Shown piece by piece: positions 44,836 to 53,869 of a stretch of 64,000 nt of DNA. Location of the stretch: NCBI RefSeq assembly GCF_900106745.1, contig NZ_FNNV01000008.1, positions 124,001-188,000 of the forward strand, given 5' to 3'. Under the pieces are notes generated by a model. That model was given only the letters and a program-made list of their open reading frames with translations, was not told the origin of the DNA and did not search any database. Source of the stretch: Paenibacillus sp. CF384 (GTDB lineage: Bacteria > Bacillota > Bacilli > Paenibacillales > Paenibacillaceae). Every line of letters starts with the position of its first letter. Position 1 is the first letter of the stretch. Made by a program: the position numbers and the translations under genes.

Positions 44836-45762
44836 ATGCTTCATCATGTGCTTAACTTCGAGCAAATCGAGCATTTCAAGGAACGGGGCTGGGTCAAGGT
44901 CGAACAGGCTTTTGCGCCGGAAACCGCACGCTCCTGTCAGCAATTTCTATGGGAGAAGCTGAGAGAGCGAGGGATTCTGCAAGAGGATCCATCGACCTGG
45001 ACAGAGCCGATGATTTACATCCAGGAAGCCTATCGAAGTCCGGAATTTGACCGTTGCAACACGCTGAGAATGGCTAATGCGATTGAAGAGTTGATCGGCA
45101 TAGGCAGATGGACAGATAAAGGTGTGTACGGCGTGGATGAGATTCATTCGACATGGGGCTGGTGGCCGGTGAACTTTGCACTGGGGGCAGAGAAAGAGTG
45201 GAGCGTTCCTACTGAAGGGTGGCATTGGGATGGCATACACTTCCGTCATTATGTAGATAGCCCGGAGCAGGGACTGCTGTGTCTATGCCTATTCTCCGAC
45301 ATTGCTCCCCGCGGCGGAGGTACGCTAGTGCTTGAAGGTTCACATAAGCTGGTCGCTCGTTTCTTGGCCGAGCATCCTGAGGGACTTGAATCACAGGCTG
45401 CAATAGATGCGCTAAACCTCCAGCATCCCTATTTAGCCGAATTGACCGGCATAACGAGCGGGAGAGCTGCTTCTTCTGCGAAAGAGCGCATAGATATCTT
45501 CATGAATACACTGCATACGGATTCCCAAGGTATTCAACTGCGCGTGGTCGAAACGACCGGCTCGCCGGGCGATGTGATCCTCTGTCATCCGTTTCTGTAT
45601 CATACGTCATCGCAGAACCATAACGGCGTTCCACGGTTCATGTGCAACCGAACTACCCCGTTAACAGAACGGATGAACTTGAATCGAGATGATCCTCGTG
45701 AATACTCGCCGTTAGAACTCAGCATTCGGGAGGCACTCAGCGATAGGGAGACTACATCATGA
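44836..45762 (+). CDS. Second phytanoyl-CoA dioxygenase-like protein, coupled to the GH35 gene
   Basis: 308 aa; AAGGAGG upstream of the ATG. Iron ligands are visible as His130/Asp132 in GWHWDGIHF and His251 or His256 in ILCHPFLYHTSSQN. It is only distantly like the other PhyH protein at 36600. Its stop overlaps the GH35 start by four bases, so the two are translated together. The substrate is unknown; hydroxylation of a sugar-linked or aglycone group released by the hydrolase is a possibility. Confidence 0.8.
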   Translation: MLHHVLNFEQIEHFKERGWVKVEQAFAPETARSCQQFLWEKLRERGILQEDPSTWTEPMIYIQEAYRSPEFDRCNTLRMANAIEELIGIGRWTDKGVYGVDEIHSTWGWWPVNFALGAEKEWSVPTEGWHWDGIHFRHYVDSPEQGLLCLCLFSDIAPRGGGTLVLEGSHKLVARFLAEHPEGLESQAAIDALNLQHPYLAELTGITSGRAASSAKERIDIFMNTLHTDSQGIQLRVVETTGSPGDVILCHPFLYHTSSQNHNGVPRFMCNRTTPLTERMNLNRDDPREYSPLELSIREALSDRETTS

Positions 45763-48700
45763 CGACTAAGCTTGAAGCGGCAATAAGCTGCAAGGAGTCT
45801 TATTTTAAGATAAATGGCAAGAGCAGACTGGTGATCTCCGGGGAATTGTCTTATTTCAAAACGGACCCGATCGAATGGGAGGATCGCATCCGCAAATTAA
45901 AGGCCAGTCTCTTGAATTGTATTAGCACCTACGTGCCTTGGGGGTTACATGAGAGTGAGAAGGAGCAGTTCAGCTTCTCGGGCCGCTTGGATATCGCCGA
46001 GTTCGTGGAGTTAATGAAACAGAATCAGTTATTCGGCATCTTGAAGCCGAGCGGATATGTTTGCGATGAAATCTCAGGTGGGGGATTCCCAAGCTGGATT
46101 TGGGCGGAAGGCGTCAGAACGCGAACCGGCGACCCCGCATTTCTAGATTATTTGCATCGCTGGTTGGATACGATCACGCCTTTGTTGAAAGACACTCAAA
46201 TTACAGAGGGGGGAAACGTGATCCTTTGGCAAGTGGAGAATGAGTTCGGTTTCGGGAATAAGCCGTATTTGTTTCAACTCGCCAATCGCGTGAAAGAGCT
46301 TGGCATCGAGGTGCCAATCGTGCTCAATAACGGAGATTATTATGCCGAAGAGGGGCTGCTGGGGGCATTTGATTACTATCCGACACCTGCTCCGGATCAA
46401 ATACGGGAAGTCGCTGCTTACTTTCAGAACTACCGGGCCACGCATCCGGACAAACCGATTTTTAGTCAGGAATTTGAGGCGGGCTGGTTAAACACCGCTC
46501 TCAGCTCTGACGTCACGACAATGGGACATTTACCGCGCGTATGGCTAGAAAGCTTATCGAAGCTTGCGTTTATAAACGGCTGTGCAGGATTGAACTACTT
46601 TATGTTTGCCGGTGGAACCGATCCGGGGATGCAGCCTGCTAAATTTTTCCCGAATCGCTATTATAACGAAGCTGCCATCGAAGAGTGGGGCGAGCTCGGG
46701 GAATTGTACTATCGCTATAAGACTACGCATGCTCAGCTGCTTTCCTTCGAATCCTTGCTGGTGGAGGAGCCGGAAATCATGACGGGTTCAGAAGCTTGCG
46801 TAGAAGGGGTTCCTTCCGAAGTGTTGGTGAACCTTCGCGGTAAACAGCTGCTAGCTTTCAGTAATGCTTCCGATGAAATACAAGCGTTCACCTGGGAGTC
46901 TGAGTTGCTAGGTTTAGTTCCAACCCTCACCGTGCTTCAGCCGATGGAAACGAAGATTTATCCGCTGCATGTTCTACTGCATGCGGGCTTGAAATGGATG
47001 CATTCCTCGGCTGAAATTCTCTACAGGGATGCGGGCGTTTGTATCGTATTTGGGGAGATCGGACAAGAGAATCAATTGAAGCTGGTGTGGAACAGCGAGT
47101 TCCTGCCGCATGTGGTTGATTCCGGAGCCGTGCAGACAGAATGGCGTGCGAATGAATTAACCATTACGTTCACGCCTCAGCGGGAAGATCAATGGATTTG
47201 CTTGGATGCCTACCGGATTATGATGGTTTCGCGGGAGCGGGCCATGCATACTTGGTTTGGGCCAGAAGTCGGCGGCAAACGGGATTTGCTTATTTCGGAC
47301 CTCTATTATGCGGATTGGTCGGATTCGGACGACGGTCATATTCAAGTGGAAGCTGAACTTGGAGTTACCCATGCGTTGACGGTGATTCGCAGTGCGGATG
47401 CATCCATGAAGCAAATGACTTACACGGCACCTGATGCAATCGCTGCTGATCTTCAGGAAACCGCCGAAATCATGAAGTGGGATATATGCCAGGATTGGGA
47501 GAAGTCATTTGTGTCCTCAGAGGCTGCAGCCAAGAAAACCAAACTAGGAAGTTCCTTTGAGGCCAACGGGCATAATGATTGCGGCTATGCGGTCTACACA
47601 AGTGAATGGATCAGCGATGGTGAGGAGCAGCAATTATTGATCCCGGAAGTGAATGATTACTTTGATCTGTTTATCAATGAGGAATGGATTGCTTCGGGAC
47701 AACGGACCATGAAGCTCCGGTTAAATAATCTTATTGCCGGGAAAAACAGCTTGATGCTGCGCTGCTACTCCACGGGACATGACAAAGATATGGCTCTTGA
47801 TCCGGCTTTGAGCGGCATGATGCTGCCTTTGTATGTTGGTGCCCTTCACTACGAAGAGCTGGTGAGCTGGCAACAGAAGATGTTGTTCACCAAGGAAGAG
47901 AAGGATGCGATGTTCGAGGACAAGGATCTGCTGCTCTCCTATCACGATAATGGCTATGCGCAGGCAATCGGCATCGATATCGGGGGGCTCGGTAAGGAGA
48001 CGGGGAATTGGTCCTCATTCGAATTCGGCTCGGAAGGCGTTCTGATCAAAGATGCCAATATCGACTACACGGGCTCGGGAGAAGTGCTAAACCGAACCCA
48101 GTTTTATGCGGATGCCAAGTATGCCGGAAGTCGGGTGCTGCTTGAAGTTCGAGATGCTGATTTAATCTACGCTCTTTATGTGAATGGCAAACACCTTGCT
48201 GCGATCTGGCAAGGGTGGAGCAACTGGGGCTTCGAGAATAGCCCGAAATACTGGGATATTACCTCGTTGATTCAATTCGGAGAATCCAACCAAATCCTGC
48301 TTCGTTGTCTAATGGGGCCAAGAGGCGGTGGTGTCCTTCAGCCTGCCAGCGTTTCCTTCTACAAAACCGCAATCGAAGGGGAAGCGAACTTCACTCCGTT
48401 AGCATCAGGCATTCAAGCTGCGATTGAGGGTGAGCTCGGTACATATGAGCAGGGCAGCTTGAAAGGCTTGATAGCTAGGCAGGAAGGTTCCCTGATTATA
48501 TCGAGAAGTCAGTTTGCCTATACAGAATGGGCGGATTTGGTTCATCCGATGTACATCGAGCTGGAGGGCGTGCAAGATTTCACTTTGATTTATGTAAATG
48601 GCGAGTTAATCGGCAAATATTATCCTGGAGGCTATCAACGCAGATTCTATGTCTGGCGCTCATGGCTCAAAGAAGGGGATAATGAGCTGGCGCTTGTGGG

Positions 48701-48782
48701 TAAACTCACGTCTTCGCCGCAGCCTTGCATTAAGATCGGGTGTTATCATGTGAAGATGAAAGATCGTATTGTACTTAACTGA
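45759..48782 (+). CDS. GH35 beta-galactosidase
   Basis: 1007 aa. The N-terminal TIM barrel (about 8-330) carries the GH35 motifs: NCISTYVPWGLHE, the acid/base Glu162 in WQVENEFG, and the nucleophile Glu238 in FSQEFEAGW. Beta-sandwich domains follow, including jelly-roll galactose-binding-type folds near the C-terminus (about 735-1000, with YINGELIGKYYPGGYQRRFYV-like features). It has no signal peptide, so it acts in the cytoplasm on the imported oligosaccharide. A strong terminator ends the operon. Confidence 0.9.
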   Translation: MTTKLEAAISCKESYFKINGKSRLVISGELSYFKTDPIEWEDRIRKLKASLLNCISTYVPWGLHESEKEQFSFSGRLDIAEFVELMKQNQLFGILKPSGYVCDEISGGGFPSWIWAEGVRTRTGDPAFLDYLHRWLDTITPLLKDTQITEGGNVILWQVENEFGFGNKPYLFQLANRVKELGIEVPIVLNNGDYYAEEGLLGAFDYYPTPAPDQIREVAAYFQNYRATHPDKPIFSQEFEAGWLNTALSSDVTTMGHLPRVWLESLSKLAFINGCAGLNYFMFAGGTDPGMQPAKFFPNRYYNEAAIEEWGELGELYYRYKTTHAQLLSFESLLVEEPEIMTGSEACVEGVPSEVLVNLRGKQLLAFSNASDEIQAFTWESELLGLVPTLTVLQPMETKIYPLHVLLHAGLKWMHSSAEILYRDAGVCIVFGEIGQENQLKLVWNSEFLPHVVDSGAVQTEWRANELTITFTPQREDQWICLDAYRIMMVSRERAMHTWFGPEVGGKRDLLISDLYYADWSDSDDGHIQVEAELGVTHALTVIRSADASMKQMTYTAPDAIAADLQETAEIMKWDICQDWEKSFVSSEAAAKKTKLGSSFEANGHNDCGYAVYTSEWISDGEEQQLLIPEVNDYFDLFINEEWIASGQRTMKLRLNNLIAGKNSLMLRCYSTGHDKDMALDPALSGMMLPLYVGALHYEELVSWQQKMLFTKEEKDAMFEDKDLLLSYHDNGYAQAIGIDIGGLGKETGNWSSFEFGSEGVLIKDANIDYTGSGEVLNRTQFYADAKYAGSRVLLEVRDADLIYALYVNGKHLAAIWQGWSNWGFENSPKYWDITSLIQFGESNQILLRCLMGPRGGGVLQPASVSFYKTAIEGEANFTPLASGIQAAIEGELGTYEQGSLKGLIARQEGSLIISRSQFAYTEWADLVHPMYIELEGVQDFTLIYVNGELIGKYYPGGYQRRFYVWRSWLKEGDNELALVGKLTSSPQPCIKIGCYHVKMKDRIVLN

Positions 48783-48810
48783 GCTAGATTCCAACATCGA
48801 AGAAACCGGT

Positions 48811-48845
48811 AAACCCTCCATCAGTTGAGCTGATGGAGGGTTTTT
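48811..48845 (+). terminator. Terminator after the GH35 gene
   Basis: AAACCCTCCATCAG (48811-48824) pairs perfectly with CTGATGGAGGGTTT (about 48830-48843) with a TTGAG loop, followed by TTATT. Confidence 0.9.
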
Positions 48846-48857
48846 ATTATTGTACGC

Positions 48858-48994
48858 GCTAACTAATCGTAGGAGCCTTATTTATGTGAAAATGCCCTTC
48901 AATAAAATCTAACGAATCGTGGAGGTCCTATTTAGCTGATTTCGAGACATATAGGGCTTTTTTTACCCCAATATGCCTTCTACGATTCGTTAGA
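48858..48994. repeat. Dispersed 25-bp repeat family, second cluster (three copies)
   Basis: Copies lie at 48858-48882 (plus, most diverged), 48908-48932 (plus) and 48970-48994 (minus); the last two form a hairpin with a 37-base loop, the same loop length as in the first cluster at 33513-33649. The arrangement plus, minus with the same spacing shows that the unit is the whole hairpin (about 87 bp), not the single 25-mer. Confidence 0.85.
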
Positions 48995-49350
48995 TTGATC
49001 AAGGAGGTTAGCGCCCCATCATTACTGAAGAAGGCAGAGACTTTCAATTTTCTTGTCAGAGCCAGGGGTTTATATAGAATTGTTTTCTGGCATCCTCCTT
49101 GAGTTGTACAAACTACACGATAACCCGATGCTTTCCGAGAAAAAAGAGACTTAACGTGTATAAACTGCAATAGAAATACGGATAAGCAGCTATATTCACT
49201 TGAAAGAGACTTATGAAATGTACTTTGTACACGTCATCCGTCATTTGAGAATAGAAAGTAGCGAATGTGTTGTATTCCTTACACGTCATTGTCGAGCCGA
49301 GTGACAGGTGATCCCTCGCACGTTCTTCAGTGGCCTCGTTCAAAAGGAAG
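48995..49350. other. Non-coding spacer without recognisable features
   Basis: About 350 bases between the repeat cluster and the terminator of the stalk-domain gene. Short frames on the minus strand lack ribosome sites and similarity to anything I know. No convincing promoter or RNA structure is seen. Confidence 0.5.
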
Positions 49351-49380
49351 AAAAAAAACGCCCTACTTAGTAGGACGTTT
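49351..49380 (-). terminator. Terminator of the stalk-domain/NPCBM gene
   Basis: Read on the minus strand, AAACGTCCTACT and AGTAGGGCGTTT pair (one wobble) and are followed by a run of T's (A's at 49351-49358 on the plus strand). Confidence 0.85.
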
Positions 49381-49385
49381 CATAA

Positions 49386-50111
49386 TTACTTTAATAAAAA
49401 TGGGTTAACGATATCGACTGTGCTGTATATAGTGTCGTAATGGTCTTCTGGGTCTTTGATACTTATTTTTAGGCTCAACACGCCAGTCACATCAACGTTG
49501 ACTTCTTGTGGTTTTGATCCTACCAATAAGGTGTAACTTGCAAGCTCATTACCGTCACCTATAATTGTAACAACTCTTGCGTTGGAATAATTGTCGTATT
49601 TGATTCCCTCACCTAGACCTACAAGACCACTAAACTTTTTATATTTGGAGTCCAGTGCATATTCTATGTCAGTAACAGCGTATTCTGAAATCGAAATGCC
49701 ATTTGTATAAACTTGTCCACCTAATAACATCTTTTTATTCACTTGGACAGAGTTTGCGTTTTTGCTGATTTTTGGGTTAAGGTCAGACAAGTATACGCCA
49801 TCGCCCTTTGTACTACCAACGAATACGGAAGTAGTCTTACCGTCCCAAGTAACTTCTTTACCTAGCATTTCAGCGACCATCCTCATTGGGAGGTAGTTCG
49901 TTCCTTTATACATAAACGAAGCTGGAACCTCAGTTCCGTTATTATTGTAACTTCCGCTTGGCACAGTCTTATTGACTCCATTAATCCAGAAATTAACTTT
50001 ATCAAACGATACTTGGATTGTTGATGTTGTGGCAGCGAACGAAACCCCAGAGAAAAATACTGCTCCTGCAATAAATCCGATAGTTGCTGACTTCAAGTTG
50101 ATGCGTTTCAT
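49386..50111 (-). CDS. Secreted stalk-domain protein with NPCBM-like domain
   Basis: 241 aa from the ATG at 50111 (CAGGAGGAACACAAG before it). Signal peptide (about 1-27, ending SFA), a copper-amine-oxidase-N-terminal-like stalk domain (about 30-100: FWINGVNKTV; GTNYLPMRMVAEMLGKEVTWDG), then a beta domain resembling the C-terminal part of NPCBM modules (about 120-235: YTNGISISEYAVTDIEYALD; FSGLVGLGEG). It probably sits in the cell wall and binds a glycan. It has no operon partner. Confidence 0.75.
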   Translation of the reverse strand: MKRINLKSATIGFIAGAVFFSGVSFAATTSTIQVSFDKVNFWINGVNKTVPSGSYNNNGTEVPASFMYKGTNYLPMRMVAEMLGKEVTWDGKTTSVFVGSTKGDGVYLSDLNPKISKNANSVQVNKKMLLGGQVYTNGISISEYAVTDIEYALDSKYKKFSGLVGLGEGIKYDNYSNARVVTIIGDGNELASYTLLVGSKPQEVNVDVTGVLSLKISIKDPEDHYDTIYSTVDIVNPFLLK

Positions 50112-50264
50112 CTTGTGTTCCTCCTGTTGGTTGTTTTGTACAATTTCATATTCGAAATATACGAATGTCATATTTCGACAAATTGGATCTATTTTCCTTC
50201 ATGTACATTTGATTTCCAAGGAACAAATTGTAAATATGCTGAAAAAGACCGTATCTTAAGTTGT

Positions 50265-52253
50265 TCATTGCTTCTTTGTACCCATCAGCACCGTCAGACT
50301 CACTAACGTCACGAAGATGGTAGCGCCCATATCGGACAAAATAGCAATCCACAGCGTTAGCCATCCCGGAATGGTAAGCAGCAAGGCGACCAGCTTCAAT
50401 CCGAGTGCAACGCCTATATTAAACCGAATGATCGCATTGACTCGTTTGGCCACGGATATGGCCTCCGGCAGCTTGCCCAGATGATCCTGCATGAGCACGA
50501 TATCCGCCGTTTCAATCGCGCTGTCCGTTCCTTTGCCCATGGCGATCCCCAGTTGAGCCGTCGCTAACGCGGGTGCATCATTGATGCCATCCCCAATCAT
50601 AGCGACTTTTCCGCTAAGCGCGAGTTCTTTAATCTTATTCACTTTATCTTCGGGCAGCAGATTGCCGTAAGCTGTAGTAACACCAACGAATTTAGCTACC
50701 TTCTCTGCGGTCGTCTGATGATCTCCGGTGAGCATGACTGTGTTACGTATGCCGGCCTGACGAAGCTTTGATATGACTGTTGTACTTTCATCTCGAATTT
50801 CATCCGCAATGCCGAACATGCCCAGTACCTGCTCACTGTCAGCTAGTAGAACTAACGTGAGCGCTTGATTTTTCAATTCATTCATTTGAGCTTGGACGTC
50901 GGCTGGAATAGTAAGATGCTCCATGCTTCGTTCATTTCCAAGCCAATATGGCTTTCCTTGTACAAGGGCTGTGATCCCTCTGCCGGAAATTGTCTGGATT
51001 TCATCAGGTGCAGGGACCTCGATTCCAAGCTCCGTAATTTTCTTCATGACTGCTTTGGCCAGTGGATGAGAAGAAGAACTTTCGATGGCACCTGCGACTT
51101 TTAAGAATAGCTGCTCCTCGTATACGATCATCTTCTCGACGTACGGTTCTCCCTTGGTTATCGTCCCCGTCTTGTCGAAAGCGATGGTATCGATTTGGCC
51201 TAACTGCTCTAGGAAGACGCCGCCTTTGATCAAAATACCGTTCCGCGCGCTTCGAGTTATGCCAGCTACAATCGCTATCGGCGAAGAGAGAATAAGTGCA
51301 CAAGGGCATCCGACGATTAAGACCGCCAAGCCTTGGTAGATCCATTTGCTCCAATCTCCGCCTAGGAGAAGGGGAGGAATCAGAAGGACGAGCGCCGAGA
51401 TGATCATAATGATCGGTGTATAATACCTCGCGAATTTATTAATAAACAGCTCAGTCGGTGTTCTCGTTTCTTGGGCTTCTTCGACCAAATGCAGAATCTT
51501 CGCCAGGGAAGAATCCCTGTAGGCTTTCTCGATCCGGATGTGAAGGACGCCTTCATTGTTGATGCTTCCACCATAAACAGGCTCTCCATTTTCTTTCTCG
51601 ATCGGTAATGCCTCTCCGGTAATTGCGGCTTCGTTAACCGAGCTTTTGCCGCCGACTACAACGCCATCAGATGGGATCTTCTCGCCGGGTTTCACGATTA
51701 CCAGGTCACCGACTGTCAATGAAGTGATCGGGACGACGACTTCGTGGCCATTCTCAAGTTTCACCGCTTCTTTAGGAGCAACTTGAAGGAGTGTCTCCAT
51801 CGACCGACGGGCTTTCTCCATCCCAAGTCCTTCTAACAGTTCATTCAAGCCGAAGAGAATAGCTACGAGCGTAGCTTCCTTCCACTCTCCGATTGCAACG
51901 GCTCCGATCAATGCGATTGTCATGAGGGTGTCGATGTTAAATCGCAATGCCAATAGATTTCTTAGTCCGCGTAGAAAGGTCGGATAGCCGCTCAGAGCAA
52001 TGGCTGCCAAATACATCGCGATCTGGATACCGTTGTTTACCTGATCTCCAGAGATATAAGCGACACCATAGAAGATCGCAGAGACGATCAACAGTTTCAC
52101 CATTTTGGAATTCCCGTGTTCATGTGAATGATCATGACCATGACCATGACCATGACCATGGGTATGAGAATGATCGTGACTATCCTCGTGAGCATGGTCA
52201 TGACCTGATGCGCAATTATCGCACGAGAGTCCATTGGAGCGGGCTTCTTTCAT
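50265..52253 (-). CDS. Zn/Cd/Co-transporting P1B-type ATPase
   Basis: 662 aa with AGAGGTG before the ATG. The N-terminus lacks the HMA ferredoxin-like metal domain and instead carries a CDNC pair and a His/Asp/Gly-rich tract (about 18-46). Eight membrane segments include the CPC metal motif (VGCPCALILSSP). The phosphorylation motif has Asp360 in DKTGTITKG, and the hinge GDGINDAPAL is intact. CPC together with a late HEGGTL-like position fits divalent-cation export (Zn, Cd, Co). It is divergent from an ArsR/SmtB-type sensor with an operator between them. Confidence 0.92.
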   Translation of the reverse strand: MKEARSNGLSCDNCASGHDHAHEDSHDHSHTHGHGHGHGHDHSHEHGNSKMVKLLIVSAIFYGVAYISGDQVNNGIQIAMYLAAIALSGYPTFLRGLRNLLALRFNIDTLMTIALIGAVAIGEWKEATLVAILFGLNELLEGLGMEKARRSMETLLQVAPKEAVKLENGHEVVVPITSLTVGDLVIVKPGEKIPSDGVVVGGKSSVNEAAITGEALPIEKENGEPVYGGSINNEGVLHIRIEKAYRDSSLAKILHLVEEAQETRTPTELFINKFARYYTPIIMIISALVLLIPPLLLGGDWSKWIYQGLAVLIVGCPCALILSSPIAIVAGITRSARNGILIKGGVFLEQLGQIDTIAFDKTGTITKGEPYVEKMIVYEEQLFLKVAGAIESSSSHPLAKAVMKKITELGIEVPAPDEIQTISGRGITALVQGKPYWLGNERSMEHLTIPADVQAQMNELKNQALTLVLLADSEQVLGMFGIADEIRDESTTVISKLRQAGIRNTVMLTGDHQTTAEKVAKFVGVTTAYGNLLPEDKVNKIKELALSGKVAMIGDGINDAPALATAQLGIAMGKGTDSAIETADIVLMQDHLGKLPEAISVAKRVNAIIRFNIGVALGLKLVALLLTIPGWLTLWIAILSDMGATIFVTLVSLTVLMGTKKQ

Positions 52254-52275
52254 AAGTGCACCTCTTTAATTCAAT

Positions 52276-52295
52276 ATATGAGTATGTATTCATAT
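52276..52295. promoter_or_regulatory. ArsR/SmtB-type operator
   Basis: ATATGAGTA-TG-TATTCATAT is an inverted repeat with one mismatch per arm, of the 12-2-12 kind known for SmtB/CzrA/ZiaR operators. It lies 23 bases upstream of the ATPase start and 117 bases before the regulator start. Confidence 0.75.
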
Positions 52296-52411
52296 GATAT
52301 GTTGGAATTATTTTTCTGTCAAATGTAATTCCTCCATCCGGCGAGCTGCAACAATCAGCAGGCTGCTATGTTATAATAAAGGACATCATATTCAATGGTT
52401 GGTGGAATGAA

Positions 52412-52780
52412 TTGGACGATAAACTTACGATAGAAACCTGCGACGAATCATGCAGCGGGACTCAGATTGATTTTAAAGTCGTGAAAGAGAATTTAGTGGA
52501 TGAGTCCGCTGCCAGTGCGATGGCCGATTTATTCAAGACACTAGGGGATGCCACTAGGGTGAAGATTATTCATGCGTTATCTCAGAGCGAGTTATGCGTA
52601 CATGATTTAACACAAGTGCTCGATATGGGGCAATCCGCGATTTCGCATCAGCTTCGATTTCTAAGAAACCTTCGTATCGTAAAGAGGCGTAAAGTGGGGA
52701 AAACGGTATTTTACTCATTAGATGATGATCATGTGGAGCAAATATTCATTCAAACGTTACAGCACTTGAGACATGATTAA
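52412..52780 (+). CDS. ArsR/SmtB-family metal-sensing repressor with two metal sites
   Basis: 122 aa from a TTG at 52412. Winged helix in the middle (LFKTLGDATRVKIIHAL; DMGQSAISHQLRFLRNL). The alpha-5 zinc site is complete: Asp105, His107, His118 and His121 match the CzrA spacing D-x-H-x10-H-x2-H. In addition Cys10 and Cys14 at the N-terminus and Cys62/His64 in ELCVHDL give an alpha-3N site of the ZiaR kind (Cys-x-His). It should release the operator on binding Zn and so switch on the divergent exporter. Confidence 0.92.
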   Translation: MDDKLTIETCDESCSGTQIDFKVVKENLVDESAASAMADLFKTLGDATRVKIIHALSQSELCVHDLTQVLDMGQSAISHQLRFLRNLRIVKRRKVGKTVFYSLDDDHVEQIFIQTLQHLRHD

Positions 52781-52795
52781 TTTGCGACAACAGCA

Positions 52796-52830
52796 AAGGC
52801 AGCCGATCACTTGGATTGGCTGCCTTGTTT
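52796..52830 (+). terminator. Terminator after the ArsR gene
   Basis: AAGGCAGCCGATC (52796-52808) pairs with GATTGGCTGCCTT (52814-52826) with one wobble, followed by GTTTG. Confidence 0.8.
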
Positions 52831-52906
52831 GTTTCCCTATACATGGGCCCAAATTTGGTATAATTGGAAGGCGTCAGGACTCATGAGAATGAAAGGAGTA
52901 TCATCG

Positions 52907-53392
52907 ATGAAAATTGGATTCCTAATTATTGATATGCAAACCATCCACCTAGAGGGTTTAGACAAGCAGAAGATAGAAAGAGCCAGTGAATATATCAACT
53001 ATGTGTCAGATACGCTTCGTTCCAATCATCAGCTCGTCATACACATTCACGACATTGAAGGGATGACGGAGTCAAATCGAGATGTATTCGACACGGTTCC
53101 GGAAATTCAAGTTCAAGACACAGACATCATTGTAAGCAAAGAAAGCTCGAATGCCTTCTGGCAAACAGAATTGGAACAAGTGCTGCTGAAGCATGAAGTG
53201 GAACTAGTCATCCTTGCAGGATTTGCGGCGGAGCAATGCGTGTTGTTTACCTATAACGGAGCCAGCGAGCGAGGTTTTAAACCGGTTATTTTGCAAAATG
53301 GTATCTTGAGTAAACACCATGACGTCATAACCTCAACTTACCGGGATCGGAACCTAATCTCGCATCCTGTCATTAAATACTTGCTGAACTAG
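52907..53392 (+). CDS. Isochorismatase-family cysteine hydrolase
   Basis: 161 aa from the ATG at 52907, eight bases after AAAGGAG; the frame is open further upstream but without a ribosome site. The catalytic triad of the family is in place: Asp9 (LIIDMQ), Lys78 (VSKESSNAFW) and Cys111 (GFAAEQCVLFT). Related enzymes hydrolyse amides or vinyl ethers (nicotinamidase, isochorismatase and others). The substrate is not evident from the neighbours. Confidence 0.85.
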   Translation: MKIGFLIIDMQTIHLEGLDKQKIERASEYINYVSDTLRSNHQLVIHIHDIEGMTESNRDVFDTVPEIQVQDTDIIVSKESSNAFWQTELEQVLLKHEVELVILAGFAAEQCVLFTYNGASERGFKPVILQNGILSKHHDVITSTYRDRNLISHPVIKYLLN

Positions 53393-53437
53393 CATTACAG
53401 GAACTATGGCCTATTAGCTCAATTTGGTGGTGTTACA

Positions 53438-53869
53438 TTGCAGGTACTAAGGTATTTGGTGCTATGGATGATATTCATACTCTTGTTCACCGCAGCAGCG
53501 TTAAGTCTCGAACTGTTAGAAGGATCTAAAATAACGACAACGGAATATTATGGCTTTCAGAATATAGGCTTCACCTTCATCGTGTTAATGTTTCTTACCG
53601 CATGTGTTCTCTATCCCGTAACTTTGCTCCCTATATCTTTACTCATTAGTAAGCTTGTGAGAGGTGTTCTCTTGCGAGTGCTATTCTATGGCATATTAGG
53701 TGTAATTGGTGGAATTATGATGTTCAATCAGTTGTATAATGATCGTTTTATTCAGGAATATGGTTTGAATTTGAGCACGGCAATCCTGATCTTCGGGGCC
53801 GCTGGCATCATCTATGCGCTGCTGGATCATTATCTTCACAAGAGGAGTCATAAACATTTATGGAAATGA
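53438..53869 (+). CDS. Hypothetical four-helix membrane protein
   Basis: 143 aa from a TTG at 53438 with GGTGGTG upstream. Four hydrophobic helices (about 5-27, 42-65, 74-95 and 112-132) and a His/Lys-rich tail (HYLHKRSHKHLWK). No family recognised. It overlaps the YdeI-like gene by ten bases, so it is the first gene of a three-gene operon. Confidence 0.65.
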   Translation: MQVLRYLVLWMIFILLFTAAALSLELLEGSKITTTEYYGFQNIGFTFIVLMFLTACVLYPVTLLPISLLISKLVRGVLLRVLFYGILGVIGGIMMFNQLYNDRFIQEYGLNLSTAILIFGAAGIIYALLDHYLHKRSHKHLWK

